Assembly: GCA_030549175.1 (NCBI GenBank)
Contig: JAUKUA010000008.1
Coordinates: 186,001-250,000 of the forward strand
Direction: 5' to 3'
Source of the DNA: Lasiosphaeris hirsuta
Taxonomy: Eukaryota > Ascomycota > Sordariomycetes > Sordariales > Lasiosphaeriaceae
Length of the DNA stretch: 64,000 bases
In this document: positions 45,521-55,936 of the stretch, piece by piece
How positions within the stretch are numbered: position 1 is the first letter of the stretch
How the letters are laid out: each line of letters opens with the position of its first letter
The notes under the pieces: model-generated
Database searches by the model: none
Told to the model about the DNA's origin: nothing
Seen by the model: the letters and a program-made list of their open reading frames with translations, nothing else
Program-made: the position numbers and the translations under genes

Positions 45521-46208
45521 CTACAAAACAACAAACACACGCATTACCCACCACCATCCCCTCTTTGATGAAAGGCCACCCTCATTTGCTGACTCCTCAG
45601 GTACATCGTTCCTTCCTAGCTCGGGTCGACCGCCTGATAGTTGCGTTTCGTGACTCCTGGCTCTGTAGTCGTCCCTTACGGTGATGTTGCTTCCTCCCGC
45701 GTAGAGTGGTCTGTCCATGCTGCTCATTCCTACGCCGAAGCCGCCCATGCCAACCCGTCCCAACCCGACGGGTCGACTGCTGAGAGCCGGGCATCAAATT
45801 CACAGTCTCGCTCGCCGTGACTGCATCTTTTGGCTTCCGGTCCCGAAGCCGTCGCTCCCAAACATGCTGATCGTTCTCGACCGTGTCGGCTAGCTGTTGG
45901 CTCTTCTGTGCTGAATCACGCTTGCGTTTATCGACTAGCTCTTGCAGTGAGGGAAATTGAAGTCTTGCAACCTCGCCGAATTCGAAGGGGTCCCAGAAAT
46001 TAGGATCGTCCAGGTTGGCATAATCCAAAAGACGGGCAGGGTCGGTGAAATTCGGGTCTTGGAAATACATCAATGTAAGCCAATCGAAGGTCCCATCCTT
46101 CCCCTGGAGTAGGTCGAGAGTATATGGTGTGAGCTCCTCAAGAGCGGGTTCTGGTATGGCTGCAACTGCAGGCGTTGGAGTGGTACTGCGGCTCGGGGGT
46201 GCGGACAT
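45521..46208 (-). CDS. Unrecognised protein with possible C-terminal frameshift
   Basis: Start chosen at 46208 (MSAPPSRSTTPTPAVAAIPEP); an in-frame ATG at 46367 adds a low-complexity leader. Protein-like sequence runs through LDYANLDDPNFWDPFEFGEV and LQELVDKRKRDSAQKSQQLA to VNLMPGSQQS. After that the original frame becomes Arg-rich and stops at 45597. The neighbouring frame reads sensibly (GMGGFGVGMSSMDRPLYAGG... to a Trp/Val-rich end at 45521). A 1-nt frameshift or an undetected splice is likely. No domain recognised. Confidence 0.5.
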
Positions 46209-46651
46209 CTTGTGTGTTCTGGTAGTCCGCTCAAGATGGTGTTGGGGAAGGAGAAGAAGCTGAGGACAGAGAGTGGGCGGCACACCTGGACTAAATACTT
46301 GAGAGCCAGCATAGCGACTCTCAGGTCTCACGTGAATGCGCGCCTGGCCGCGTGCCAACAGGGACACGAGCCATCACACAGGAGCGAATAGGGTAAGCCT
46401 CTTAATGGCCACCCGCAGCCGAAACGCGCTCAAATTCGCCCGTGGATCCAACCTCCAATCTCGATGGCCAGAACGAAAAGGCTTTCAAAGGCGATCTGTG
46501 GTGAGCGGATAAGATATATAAGATAACTAGCTAATAACGTAGAAACCGCGTCTCGCCCTGACTCAGTGATCCACACTGACAACTATGCTGAGTGTCTACC
46601 CCAACCCCTAACCCCCCACCCCCCTTCTTTCTTTCTTTTAGGTACAAAAAC
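46209..46651. promoter_or_regulatory. Intergenic with polypyrimidine low-complexity tract
   Basis: The stretch CCCCTAACCCCCCACCCCCC and following TTCTTTC repeats lie at about 46604-46640, just 3' of the membrane-protein gene. No ORF is supported between the two genes. Confidence 0.4.
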
Positions 46652-47377
46652 TCAGTGGAAAAAAAGTTCATCTCGGTTGTGGAGTTCGTAGTTTCCAGCC
46701 ATCTGCACCACTGTTGGCGATTGCGGCATGTATGCAGCGTAGCCACGCTGGGAGTGTGCTGCACACTCCGGCAGTTCATTCCATGCTGGTACGGTTGCGG
46801 TTGGCCCTGGGATTCTCTCTGTGGCGGTTTCGGACCGTGACTGAGCTTTCCTTCCTCGATGGCGGCCCCAGGCATACATCGATGCTGCAATGATGGCAAC
46901 AAACGCTGTGCTGCCTAACGTGATAACAGCAGTAACGGGGGATGACAACGCTCCGGCAGGGACTTGCGGTGTTGGCGTTGCCGGTGACTCGGCAGGAGCA
47001 GGGCTGGTGCCGCTATCGTTTGGAAATGCGTTCCGGGCTGCTATGTCATTACCAAGCTTCGCTGGGAGAAGGGCTGTCTTTTCGTATGAGGTAATGCACG
47101 CGTCCTTCTTGCAGCAACCGAGGAAAGGCGGAGACGTGAAGTTGTAAATGTACCAAAAAGTCCGCTCACGGGCATATTCAAGGCGTGGGATGTCGTCGAA
47201 GCGCTGTTGTGGGAAGGAAACGTTGTATAAGCTGTCAGGTAGGCACAAACCTTGACCACCCGCACAGGGGTTGATAGTACAGCACATAACAAATTCTGTG
47301 GTGTTATGGTCGCAAACGAAAAAGGAGCCGCCGTAATGGCAACTTATCTCTAGGGTTGGCATGGCTAGAGTACACAA
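46652..47377 (-). CDS. Cys-rich ectodomain single-pass membrane protein
   Basis: 241 aa. Cys-rich extracellular-type region (CHYGGSFFVCDH, MCCTINPCAGGQGLCLP, FLGCCKKDAC) of about 115 residues with N-glycosylation sequons, then a Pro/Thr/Ala linker, one membrane segment (AVITLGSTAFVAIIAASMYAW) and a short basic-then-polar cytoplasmic tail. No signal peptide is visible at this Met, so a 5' exon may be missing or the protein is type III. It resembles fungal plasma-membrane proteins of unknown function. It sits near a second surface-type gene (48242-49209). Confidence 0.65.
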   Translation of the reverse strand: MCTLAMPTLEISCHYGGSFFVCDHNTTEFVMCCTINPCAGGQGLCLPDSLYNVSFPQQRFDDIPRLEYARERTFWYIYNFTSPPFLGCCKKDACITSYEKTALLPAKLGNDIAARNAFPNDSGTSPAPAESPATPTPQVPAGALSSPVTAVITLGSTAFVAIIAASMYAWGRHRGRKAQSRSETATERIPGPTATVPAWNELPECAAHSQRGYAAYMPQSPTVVQMAGNYELHNRDELFFH

Positions 47378-47734
47378 GTAGGTTTTCGAGTTGTGATGGG
47401 CGTTGGAACTAGAGGGTTTCTGCGGCTTTGCTTATATATATAGATATCGCAAGTTGGTGGTATCTGCGATTTCGTGTATTCGCATTATGTACATATTAAC
47501 TTACCTAATCTTCTGCTTTAAAGGTACATCCCTAAAGTCAAACCGATGACGCATGAGGGTGCCAGGTATGACGTCACGTTTTTCACGTTCTGGCGCTTAT
47601 ATCTGCGTCAGTGCGGAATGCTATGTAATTATCAGCGGTAAAGTGACCAATGAGAGCAGCAGAGGTGACCCGGCAGTACGGTAGTGCCGCTGTGACCAAA
47701 CTAGCGCCGCATGCTCGCTTCGCGATGTGAGCAT
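47378..47734. other. Intergenic, nothing recognisable
   Basis: 5' flank of the Cys-rich membrane protein gene, with a TATATATA run at 47433-47440 about 55 bp upstream of the proposed ATG. No further signal seen. Confidence 0.4.
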
Positions 47735-48190
47735 GTGACCAGTAACTTGTTTCGTTGCTATCCAGGTTACTGGTCACCGTTTGGGTTCCCGTTTGGGTTA
47801 CTAGCCACCGTCTTAATACTACGGTCTGTTACCAGTCACCGTCTAATATGTAAATAGTATGACCAGTAACTGTTTTATTGTCGATCTAGGTTACTAGTCA
47901 CCGCCTTATACTGCCAGTCTGTTACCAGTCACCGTCTAATATGTGAGCAGTGTGACCAGTAACTGTTTTATTATCAATCTAGATTACTGGTCACCGTGTT
48001 GATTCTGCGGTCTGTTACCAGTCACGTCTAGTATGGTGAGTAGTGTGACTAGTAACTGTTTTATTATCAATCTAGGTTACTGGTCACCGTCTTGATTCTG
48101 CAGTCTGTTACCAGTCACGTCTTGTATAGTGAGCAGTGTGACCAGTAACTGTTTTATTGTCAATCTAGGTTACTAGTCACCGCCTCATTG
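47735..48190. repeat. 93-bp minisatellite with internal inverted 12-mers
   Basis: GGTTACTxGTCACCG begins at 47889, 47982, 48075 and 48168, an exact 93-bp period, with a more diverged unit before 47889. Each unit contains GTTACTGGTCAC, GTTACCAGTCAC and GTGACCAGTAAC. The last is the reverse complement of the first, so the array is dense in potential hairpins or dyad protein sites. It lies between two minus-strand surface-protein genes. Confidence 0.9.
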
Positions 48191-48241
48191 CCAACTGTAG
48201 CAATCTTTCGCCCCTACAAGTTTGCTTGCTAGCTATCTAAG

Positions 48242-49209
48242 CTAAGAACTAAAAGCACTAGCGATTGATGCCATGGTGATAGTTAACACCAGCGAGGCTG
48301 GGACCTCCATTTTTCCTGCAACGGAACTGATCGCAGTGGATTGCGTGGTGATACTTGGCGTACCGGTGTCAGATGATGGGCGCTGATCACGTGTGGGTAT
48401 TGCGTTACTAACCGTGGCGGATGCAACAACGCTGGTGACCTGAGAGGTCGCACCCGTGGAGTTCCAGCCACGGAATGCCGGGAGGGTGCTGCTATCAGAC
48501 AGCACAGTGTCAACCGTAGCCAGCTGGGTTGTAGCGTTTAGAGTTTGGAACGGAGGGCGCTGCTCGCGTCTGCTTGTCGGCAGAGGTCCACTGTTGGTAA
48601 AGGTTCCGGAGCTCCAGCTCACAGAAGAGGTAGTGAACGGGGCCTCGTTAGACGACGAAGGGCGCTGTCTTGATGCAGCGTCTGGTTCGTCGCTGTCATC
48701 CATGCAGGTGACTTTTCCGTATTGTCGTGGTGGGAGCATGACATCACGCTGCCCATTTGTAATCACCGCGCTAATGCAGACTGGGGGCTGCTCTTCACAC
48801 TCCCTGTTGTGACCTGTCAGTTTGCATCCCCAGACATTTTAAGCGCGCGTGAGATCCCCGCATACCAAATGATGGAAGCCATCCCATCCGGAGCCCCGAG
48901 AGGGACGATGAAACTAATGATCTCCTCATTACAAGACGAGCTTGGATTAAACGCGTAGCTGACAGGGGAGTATTTTCGGTCCGAGAACTGTAGTAGCCCA
49001 CGGCACTTTAACCCGAAGGGGTTTTCGTGTCTGAACACCAGTGTTAGCCCCACGCCCAAACCTAAGTTGATTGGCCAGAAAAACAAACTTAGCGGACGCT
49101 TCGGTTTGGCCAGCTACCAACCAAAGGGGGGGGTGTTCGTGCACACTAGTGGTCGGCTCATGACTTGACCAAAGGTAGCTGCAAGGAACAGAATTAGAAT
49201 CACCAACAT
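48242..49209 (-). CDS. Secreted Ser/Thr-rich protein with GPI-anchor-like tail
   Basis: Three exons, 49209-49122, 49061-48866 and 48803-48242, give 281 aa, with GT..AG introns of 60 and 62 nt. Exon 1 codes a signal peptide (MLVILILFLAATFGQVMS). The ectodomain includes CRGLLQFSDRKYSPVSYAFN, SSCNEEIISFIVPLGAPDG, ASIIW|ECEEQPPVCISAVITNG and VTCMDDSDEPDAASRQRP. A long Ser/Thr-rich stalk and a hydrophobic C-terminal segment (PASLVLTITMASIASAFSS) follow, as in GPI-anchored wall proteins. Stalk sequence is related to the degraded copy at 55937-56440. Function unknown; location at the cell surface is inferred. Confidence 0.72.
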
Positions 49210-49462
49210 GATGGCGAATTTTTAGCAAACAGCTGATTGATCAAATTACAGGGTGGAAGCACAGGGCAAGTGGCTTGAAGAGCTGAAGAAGAAAACTGCA
49301 AGTTACATTGCCATGGAGAAAACTGCAGTTAAATACCCGAGCTCTCTCCCTGTTGGCATGCTTCTCAGCCCGGATCTATCATATCTCTCCTCAAGCCGGG
49401 ATCGTGTCTACATTCCTGCCAAAACCGCGTATTGCATTGTGCCACAATCACGGCTTAGCAAC

Positions 49463-50057
49463 ATGGATCCTCACTTTCCTTCTGGCGAGAGTTTGCCTTG
49501 GGATGAGCTCTTTGACTCTTGCGCCTTCGACTTCCCAGAAATCCAGCCAGAAGCTACGGTGGCCTTTGACAACGGCACAGGGAATAACTATGGCGGTAGT
49601 ATCGCCAACAGTTCCAATCTTACTAATAATTTTTACGACCCTCTTGCCCTTTCCCATCCAGTTCACGGCAACGCCTTTCATGCGGCTACAACAGACCTTT
49701 TCGCCGACAGTGCTCAGAGTCGTGCTATCACGGCTGACATCAAGTAAGGATATATGATTTATTACCGCCAGATATTTACCTTGTGCATCGGCTAATGGTT
49801 CCAGGGAGCTGGAACAACGGCTGGAAAAAATCGAGCAGAATATTCTGTATACGCTTGAGAAAACAGACTCTATTTACAGAGCCATGAGGAAATGGTCTGA
49901 AGTGGTAAATAAAAGCCTGTTGGAAATTGCAAAGGCTGTCGGCATACCACTCCAGTACCGAGATGGCGCGGTTGGCCTGCAGCCAACCTTCGGTCCTGGC
50001 GCTACAATGGAATTCACCGTGGCGGAGGTAGATGGGCGGGAAGGTGAGCAGGTGTAA
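49463..50057 (+). CDS. Small coiled-coil protein, unrecognised
   Basis: Exons 49463-49743 and 49805-50057 give 177 aa (MDPHFPSGESLPWDELFD...). The first half is Asn/acidic-rich; the second exon begins a clear coiled coil (ELEQRLEKIEQNILYTLEKT) and ends ...FTVAEVDGREGEQV. An in-frame ATG lies upstream at 49253 but its extension looks noncoding. It is followed by another coiled-coil ORF on the same strand. Confidence 0.6.
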
Positions 50058-50462
50058 GTCGCAAGCTGACTGTAGAGGGATTAATGCCGCAACCCCTGTG
50101 CACTGCCTACAGCCTGGATCGTGGCTGTATGGGGGTGGGCGGATGCGTTAAAGGTGCGCCATTATCACGGCTGTGGGTACCGTAGCCTGGATGCTGGCCG
50201 CAAACTAGGTTTTGTAGCGCCAGTAACCTGGTGTATGTATGTAACTGCTTTTTGTTATTTTATCACACCTATCTATAAAAATTGATTTGTCTTTCGCCTT
50301 GCTTCATCTTCAATGTTTCACCTAGGCGCAATTCATAAGGCATACGCTCAGCTGCTTTCCTAGAAGCGACTATGTGATATGTGGATTGCTACCCTTTATT
50401 ATTCCTTATCGCAAAGGAGTGCCAGTCCCGATAGCCGAAGTTCCACACCGTCATTTTACGAC

Positions 50463-50933
50463 ATGGGTCCTCCGAACAAAGCACTACCATCAATCCCAAA
50501 TAGAAACGGGACTCCGGCCCCATTGCTACCACCGTTAAAACACCGCCGCTTTATTGCGGGGAGTGTTGCGCCTGATCCCGATCCTAAACAGCAGCGTCCT
50601 CTCAGTTGGTCAGAAATGCAGATCCACACATTGCAGAGGCAGGTCCAGGCCCTTCGCCAAGATGTCATCGATCAAAAAAGGCATGTGATTGAAAAGGACC
50701 GAATCATTACTGCACAGCAGCAGCAGATTACTAGATATATACAAAAAGAGAGCAAGAGGGAAGATTTGCTGAAGCACTTTGCAAATAACATGCACGTCGC
50801 TCTTGAGGACTTACAAGATAACAAGCTATGGAGGGCGGAGGATGAGGTCTCGGACAGTGTACTTGACGATATGATCACAATATTTAGTGACATTGGTGGT
50901 GGAGGGGTAGGAACGGGGGAGAGCATAATGTGA
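50463..50933 (+). CDS. Small coiled-coil protein, unrecognised
   Basis: 156 aa from MGPPNKALPSIPNRN (an in-frame ATG at 50379 adds 28 residues). A Pro-rich N-terminus is followed by a Gln-rich coiled coil (MQIHTLQRQVQALRQDVIDQ, ITAQQQQITRYIQKES) and an acidic end with a Gly run. No family recognised. Same size class and layout as the gene before it. Confidence 0.55.
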   Translation: MGPPNKALPSIPNRNGTPAPLLPPLKHRRFIAGSVAPDPDPKQQRPLSWSEMQIHTLQRQVQALRQDVIDQKRHVIEKDRIITAQQQQITRYIQKESKREDLLKHFANNMHVALEDLQDNKLWRAEDEVSDSVLDDMITIFSDIGGGGVGTGESIM

Positions 50934-52274
50934 GCGTGCGAAGCTTTGCAAAAATGGACACAAATTTCCTCAGGCCCTGATTCACAACCTGTACGGCTTG
51001 CAGATTCGGTGCGAAAAAGTGACATTCAAGTAGGTGGGTCTGTCTGGATGTACCATTGGCCTGTGCAAAGGCTGGGGCTGAGGGTTAGGGTAATATGTAC
51101 ACAAGTTGAGGCTTTATAATTACAGCGGGTTTCAGTGGGGTGATGCGCTATAGACCGCTACAGCTATAGTAGTGTGGGCCCTAAAATCCAAAATCTGCAA
51201 GCCGTGTTGGATCTCGCAAGCTAAAGTTAGCTTGCAGGTCTGCACAACTTGTAGCGCTAAATTTCAGGTTACGTTTACTGTATTTGGTGCGATCTGCACG
51301 TTATATTGGGGGTACTTGAAACAGGATCGATTGATGTGGCTATGGCCAAAAGTTGGTACTAAAACAGCATAGTTACATCGATAAATTCCGGCTTGGCAAA
51401 AGTGAGCCACTTTTTAGTAGCCGAACCTACACGCCGTGCGAGTTGTGGATCAGGGCGTTAGTATGAGATGAAATGGGATGTGTGAAGGGGCGTAACGTAA
51501 GCGTGACAGATCTTAACATGATTAGCCAGCTGCAAGCGCCAGGGGTATGAATGGATCGTACCCAGCAGTTTGGTAACCTATCGCGTCTTTAGACCCCGCA
51601 TTCGAGCCCCAACAGAAAGTTGGCAGGAAGAATAGCGATTACTGGACCCGCAGGACGATCGTGTACGACCCCGCGCTTACCGCTGGCCAATTACAGCAGC
51701 CGTAGTCAATCGCGATCCTGCATGTTGGACGTCAGTCGTCCCGGCAGGTTGGTAACCAATTACCTCCCTGAGCCTGCAGTCTAGACGCCTGTGGAGTTTG
51801 CCATCAATAGCTACCCAAGCTCACTTCCGAGGAGCGACCACTAGCACCGGCGTCATAAAGAACGGGCGAATCGCCCAGGTGAGGTCACTACGCCAATTGG
51901 CGCTGAGTATTTTGGCGCTATGGAAATTCTGGTGCCAACCACGTCTGGCGAGAATGACGAATGACTGGGTTGATCAATCCATTACCTGCAAAGATCTCGA
52001 AGGCTTCAAACTGCGTTCGGCAGGGCGCCACAAAGAGGGCCTGAGCCACGATCCGGTCAGTAAATAGCAGCGTCTCAAAGACAGAACCGCAACCACGGCT
52101 CTGGCGCGCATGTACGGACCACGATCAAGGCCACGTGTTTTCTAATAGACAGTTTTTAAAAAGGTTCCCATACTCGCGGGTTAGAGCCTCAAGCTGTTCA
52201 TATCTAGAGGCGCCTTATTGTACTCTATTTCACTTGTTAACACTTGCCATTCATAATCTTCAACTGTAAGAACA
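50934..52274. other. Intergenic 1.3 kb, nothing recognisable
   Basis: Short ORFs only (51172-51372, 51798-52067 plus) without motifs. No RNA gene or repeat could be identified. Confidence 0.4.
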
Positions 52275-52628
52275 ATGCCGTCTCGAGATGGCTCCTCGCA
52301 CTCCTACAATGTTGTTTACATAACGAGATACAAGGTGCGGCCGCAGCGAGCCCACCAAAATACCTTAAACAACGGAAGGTATTCAGAAGCAATCAACCGG
52401 CAAATAGACGCCCAGAATGAAGAAATATCTAAGCGACCAGAACCCTTATCAGCATTAAGAAAAGTCAGCGGGCTTTACACAAGCTTATCTAGCCCCATGT
52501 CTCAAAAGGGAAAACATGTCCAATTTCTATTGCCTGGAGCCGAGACTCCGGTATCCCCTAGGGATAATATGTGGCGTGTCGCTTGGGGGCCTAGAAGCAC
52601 ATACTGCAAGTTCTGTGGGAGAGGGTAG
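52275..52628 (+). CDS. Small unrecognised protein
   Basis: 117 aa, MPSRDGSSHSYNVVYITRYK..., with balanced composition and a C-terminal ...RSTYCKFCGRG. A short AT-rich leader with no upstream ATG supports the start. No domain recognised. It converges on the F-box gene, leaving 29 bp. Confidence 0.5.
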   Translation: MPSRDGSSHSYNVVYITRYKVRPQRAHQNTLNNGRYSEAINRQIDAQNEEISKRPEPLSALRKVSGLYTSLSSPMSQKGKHVQFLLPGAETPVSPRDNMWRVAWGPRSTYCKFCGRG

Positions 52629-52657
52629 CAATTCGCAATGACAGCATCTATGTTTCG

Positions 52658-53308
52658 TTAGCTATGTATCCAATAAATGATAAATACCATTCTAGGAAGC
52701 TGATCGTGAACTAACCAAAGGTCAATATCTAATCTTACAGTGTTAGGAATATTTGTAAATGCCTGAATGGTCTTGACCACCGAGTCCCTCACGCATGGTC
52801 CAAGCCAAATTCTTCTAACCAGGCGACGGTATTTTGGATTTTTCGCCAGCAGAACCCGCTTTATATGAGAGATCCTAACTGTCTGTAGATTTTGGAATAT
52901 GGAAATGAGGGACATTACGTCGGAGAAGTCCCGTGATGACTCCCGAATAATAAATTGCGTGTAGCTTTGATAGGCTTTTTCTGCTGCTATACTTTTTCTG
53001 TGGCTGATCCCTATTTCCTTTCCACCAAACAGCAGAGGATGGTTCTCCCAGGCCGACCGTTCGCATACCTGCCAAGTAGCGTGGAAGATCGTCAACTTTC
53101 GGGTAAACCGTGCTATTGCAGGGCTCTGCTTTACAAACTCTATTAACTCTCCAACATGCTCTGCGGTGTTAACCACGGACAGGTTTCTGAAGAGCACGGG
53201 ATTAACGCTACAAGAGATGTAGCGGTTTACAAAGCGCAGATCACGGAGCTCGGAAATGGGGAGAAGACAGGCGATCTCTGAAATAATTTCTGGGGGAAGC
53301 TGATCCAT
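52658..53308 (-). CDS. F-box protein
   Basis: 216 aa. The N-terminal F-box (LPPEIISEIACLLPISELRDL, then FVNRYISCSVNPVLFRNLSV) would bind Skp1 in an SCF ubiquitin ligase. The rest has leucine-rich-like stretches but no clear repeat, and is shorter than usual fungal F-box proteins. The ORF is intact from a start directly before the box. The substrate is unknown. Confidence 0.75.
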   Translation of the reverse strand: MDQLPPEIISEIACLLPISELRDLRFVNRYISCSVNPVLFRNLSVVNTAEHVGELIEFVKQSPAIARFTRKLTIFHATWQVCERSAWENHPLLFGGKEIGISHRKSIAAEKAYQSYTQFIIRESSRDFSDVMSLISIFQNLQTVRISHIKRVLLAKNPKYRRLVRRIWLGPCVRDSVVKTIQAFTNIPNTVRLDIDLWLVHDQLPRMVFIIYWIHS

Positions 53309-53459
53309 TTTGAAGAACTATTGTGGCTGAGGGCGTTAGGTTAAGTGTATATACACTCTGGGTATATGCAAGATTATTTGCATGTTATCACATCCCACCC
53401 TTTTATTCTTATTTGGTAAGACATCGCCCGAATCGCGGCCTACTAAATGCCATATTTAC

Positions 53460-53790
53460 GGCTGCTGGTCAGGCCACGATTCTGGCTCTCTGGCTAGAAA
53501 GGATATTGCTGATCCAGAGGGTTTGTTGCCCCACAGTAATTACTTGGCCGAAGCCCCTGGGATCCAGGAGGCTTCAAAGCCATTTGAAGGCTCTTGCAAC
53601 TCCTAAAGGCTCTGGGGGAGGCCAGAGTCCTCTGTTGGTTCAGAGGCGCTCGAACCTTCCAGAAGGTTCGAGCCCCACTTGGTGCCGGAGGCTCCAGGGT
53701 ACCTATTCTTCTCACGTACCCTGTATCGTAGTGGTGTTGAGCCACCGCTCAGCCAAAGGCTGGCTGTGACTACAGGGTAACCGGCCAGTG
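53460..53790. repeat. Hairpin-rich intergenic segment
   Basis: Several strong inverted repeats in 330 bp: GCTCGAACCTT-CCAG-AAGGTTCGAGC (53648-53673), a long one from GTACCCTGTA (about 53715) to TACAGGGTAAC (about 53772-53782) enclosing GAGCCACCGCTCAGCC / GGCTGGCTGTG, and a CTCTGGGGGAGGCCAGAG stem. No ORF is credible. It could be a structured RNA or a MITE-type foldback. Confidence 0.5.
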
Positions 53791-54008
53791 GTTCCAAGGA
53801 CTAATCTCAACAGATATATGCACTTGGCGAGTAGCTTATTAAGTGTAGCCCGTACCGTATTAATAGAAAGACTAAATCTTTTGAATAGTATTTTCTGGAC
53901 TAAGACTTGTTTAAATTTCACCAGTAGACTACTACACGTTGAAAGGATTTTCCACATTGAAATACCAACTATACCGTTAACCAAACATTCTATGTTTCCA
54001 TGGCAAAC

Positions 54009-54800
54009 CTAATTCTCTGGAGTAATAACCCCGTTGATAAGCATCTGCTCAAGTTCTCGGATAACTATATCAACGCTCTCAGTCCAATCCTCAATTGAGC
54101 TTCTAAACGTCCAAATATCCAACGCAGCCTTAAGTGAGAGGAATTGCTCCAAGTTAATTTCAGTGCTACTAAAATAATCTTGCAGAAGATTCAGAACGGA
54201 TGTGAAGTCTGGACATTGCGATAGCCACAGCATTTGCTCTGCTGAGCCTTTTACTCTGAGATTAGATGAGTTCTCGAGCCCTTTGCTCTCCCTTATTTCC
54301 CAGTCACCATCGACGTTCCTAGAGATAGTTCCATTACAAAAGCTGTGTACATATCTACAAGATGTGAGCTCATATGGTAAAGGTATTGTTGGAATTTGCC
54401 ATTCGTTGCGTATATATTGAAGACTCCAACGTAGGGAACGGATGGCTGAGTCTATCCCTGGGCGATTTGGGCATCTTGCTACAAGTGCAGCAACCGCGTC
54501 CGCGGATACCACAGCAAGAATCTCAGGAAATGACCAACATTTTGGGAGCAGTGAAGGTTCGGCTAACTCCCAAAGTGCATCCTGATCATGCGGCCGCATC
54601 GCGAGCCACGAGAGCTCCTTGGTGCTTAAATCCGTTCTAAGAAACGCCAGGGTGTCGAACACTTGAGAATAAGTCTTGGTAACGGCGCTGACGGGTTCTC
54701 TATGAGAGAATATAATTTTTTCGCCAACTGCCAGCACGCCATCGACGCAGACACAAATTAAAAGTTCTGGAATCGGCTCGTTTACCAGTATTCTATGCAT
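54009..54800 (-). CDS. Unrecognised protein, 263 aa
   Basis: Intact ORF from MHRILVNEPIPELLICVCV to ...ELEQMLINGVITPEN. Composition is normal for a soluble helical protein, with SIRSLRWSLQYIRNEWQIPT and a Leu-rich helix (LEQFLSLKAALDIW). No family recognised. Neighbours are the hairpin segment and, divergently, an unassigned short region; no operon-like relation is implied. Confidence 0.55.
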   Translation of the reverse strand: MHRILVNEPIPELLICVCVDGVLAVGEKIIFSHREPVSAVTKTYSQVFDTLAFLRTDLSTKELSWLAMRPHDQDALWELAEPSLLPKCWSFPEILAVVSADAVAALVARCPNRPGIDSAIRSLRWSLQYIRNEWQIPTIPLPYELTSCRYVHSFCNGTISRNVDGDWEIRESKGLENSSNLRVKGSAEQMLWLSQCPDFTSVLNLLQDYFSSTEINLEQFLSLKAALDIWTFRSSIEDWTESVDIVIRELEQMLINGVITPEN

Positions 54801-55338
54801 GGCTGGTTGCTTGTGTGTCTAGCGATCGCGCTCGGTGCGATTATTGTCGAACGAGGTGGGTATAAGATACATGATTTAGTTAGAATGGGTGTAATCAGTT
54901 TGCCAAAATCCAGGCTCAGGGACGCAGCACAGGCGGGATGCGCCTTATGCCTGGACCAAGGGGTACCACAAGCCAGGCAGGACCACTGAGTAAAGTATAG
55001 GTTAGAATGACGTTGATTCATTTGAGGCCATTGTATTGAGGACGTCATAATCAATTAGCCGCGTGTAAGGTGCTGGTCCGTCATAGGCCAAAACACGCGG
55101 CCTCTGACCCATGCCGACGTACCGCCACCCTTCGCGCGCGCCTGTCTCGGGACCGCCTGTTGCGTATACTGCCCAAAGGCCCACGACATGTACATATACT
55201 GCGGTGTTCTGCACTGCTCGATTTACCATTTTCTTCAGCATCTTGTTCAGGATTTCCATTACAATTTTCTTTTGTCTCTCCTTGACGTCTTCCCTTCGGT
55301 ATTTTCAGTATCCTACAATACGTACTTTTCCTCTCAAA

Positions 55339-55740
55339 ATGAGATATAAGCGATCTCGGCAGCCGAAGACCTGGCGATCGGAGAAGCAGAAGCTTCAGCG
55401 GAGCTATAATTGCCGCAAGGAAACCCTCATTAAGTCGCTCATTGCCATCAACAAGCTTCCAAACACACGATTCGGCCTCTACGGAGAACACGACGGCAAA
55501 TGGATCAAATTCGAGCCAGATGAAACATTCTCACTAGATACCGGCGTCACGGTTCAAGCACACGAAAACTTTGGACCTCGATACATAGAATCCTCATTGT
55601 CTCAATTATTTCGCGAGCCCTCATCACAACAGCCCGGCTACCTCATCAACCTCACAGAGGACATTTTTGGGGATTCTCCGGTACCGGAACTCAGATTCGG
55701 GACCGCAAGTCCTATGGCGTCATCAATGCTTTATTCCTGA
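55339..55740 (+). CDS. Small protein with possible divergent MADS-like core
   Basis: 133 aa, MRYKRSRQPKTWRSEKQKLQ. The segment RSYNCRKETLIKSLIAINKLPNTRFGLYGEHDGKWIKF has MADS-like spacing (RKETLIK, then a hydrophobic strand ending in a charged turn), comparable with the protein at 37070-37432. An ORF in another frame just downstream (to 55921, ...ELSDYEWVMSHGELASG...) also looks coding, so a frameshift or unseen intron near 55700-55740 is possible. Confidence 0.45.
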   Translation: MRYKRSRQPKTWRSEKQKLQRSYNCRKETLIKSLIAINKLPNTRFGLYGEHDGKWIKFEPDETFSLDTGVTVQAHENFGPRYIESSLSQLFREPSSQQPGYLINLTEDIFGDSPVPELRFGTASPMASSMLYS

Positions 55741-55936
55741 GTTAAGTGATTACGAGTGGGTGATGTCTCATGGAGAGCTGGCCTCCGGGACTTCAGGGTG
55801 GCATAAGGTGTGGAAAATGTGTCTAGAGAAGGTGATCGTTGAAACTATTAGTGGAAATCGGTCCTTAAACTACCGATATAGGTACCCATTTAGATTTATA
55901 CATACAGAATTGAGAGTCTAAATGGATGTTCCTGTG

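Noticed and set aside
47735..48190. CRISPR-like array
   Set aside because: A eukaryotic tandem minisatellite with whole 93-bp units repeated; there are no unique spacers or cas genes.
53660..53680. tRNA gene suggested by GGTTCGAGCCCC
   Set aside because: It is one arm of a perfect palindrome. No A box, anticodon arm or acceptor stem is present.
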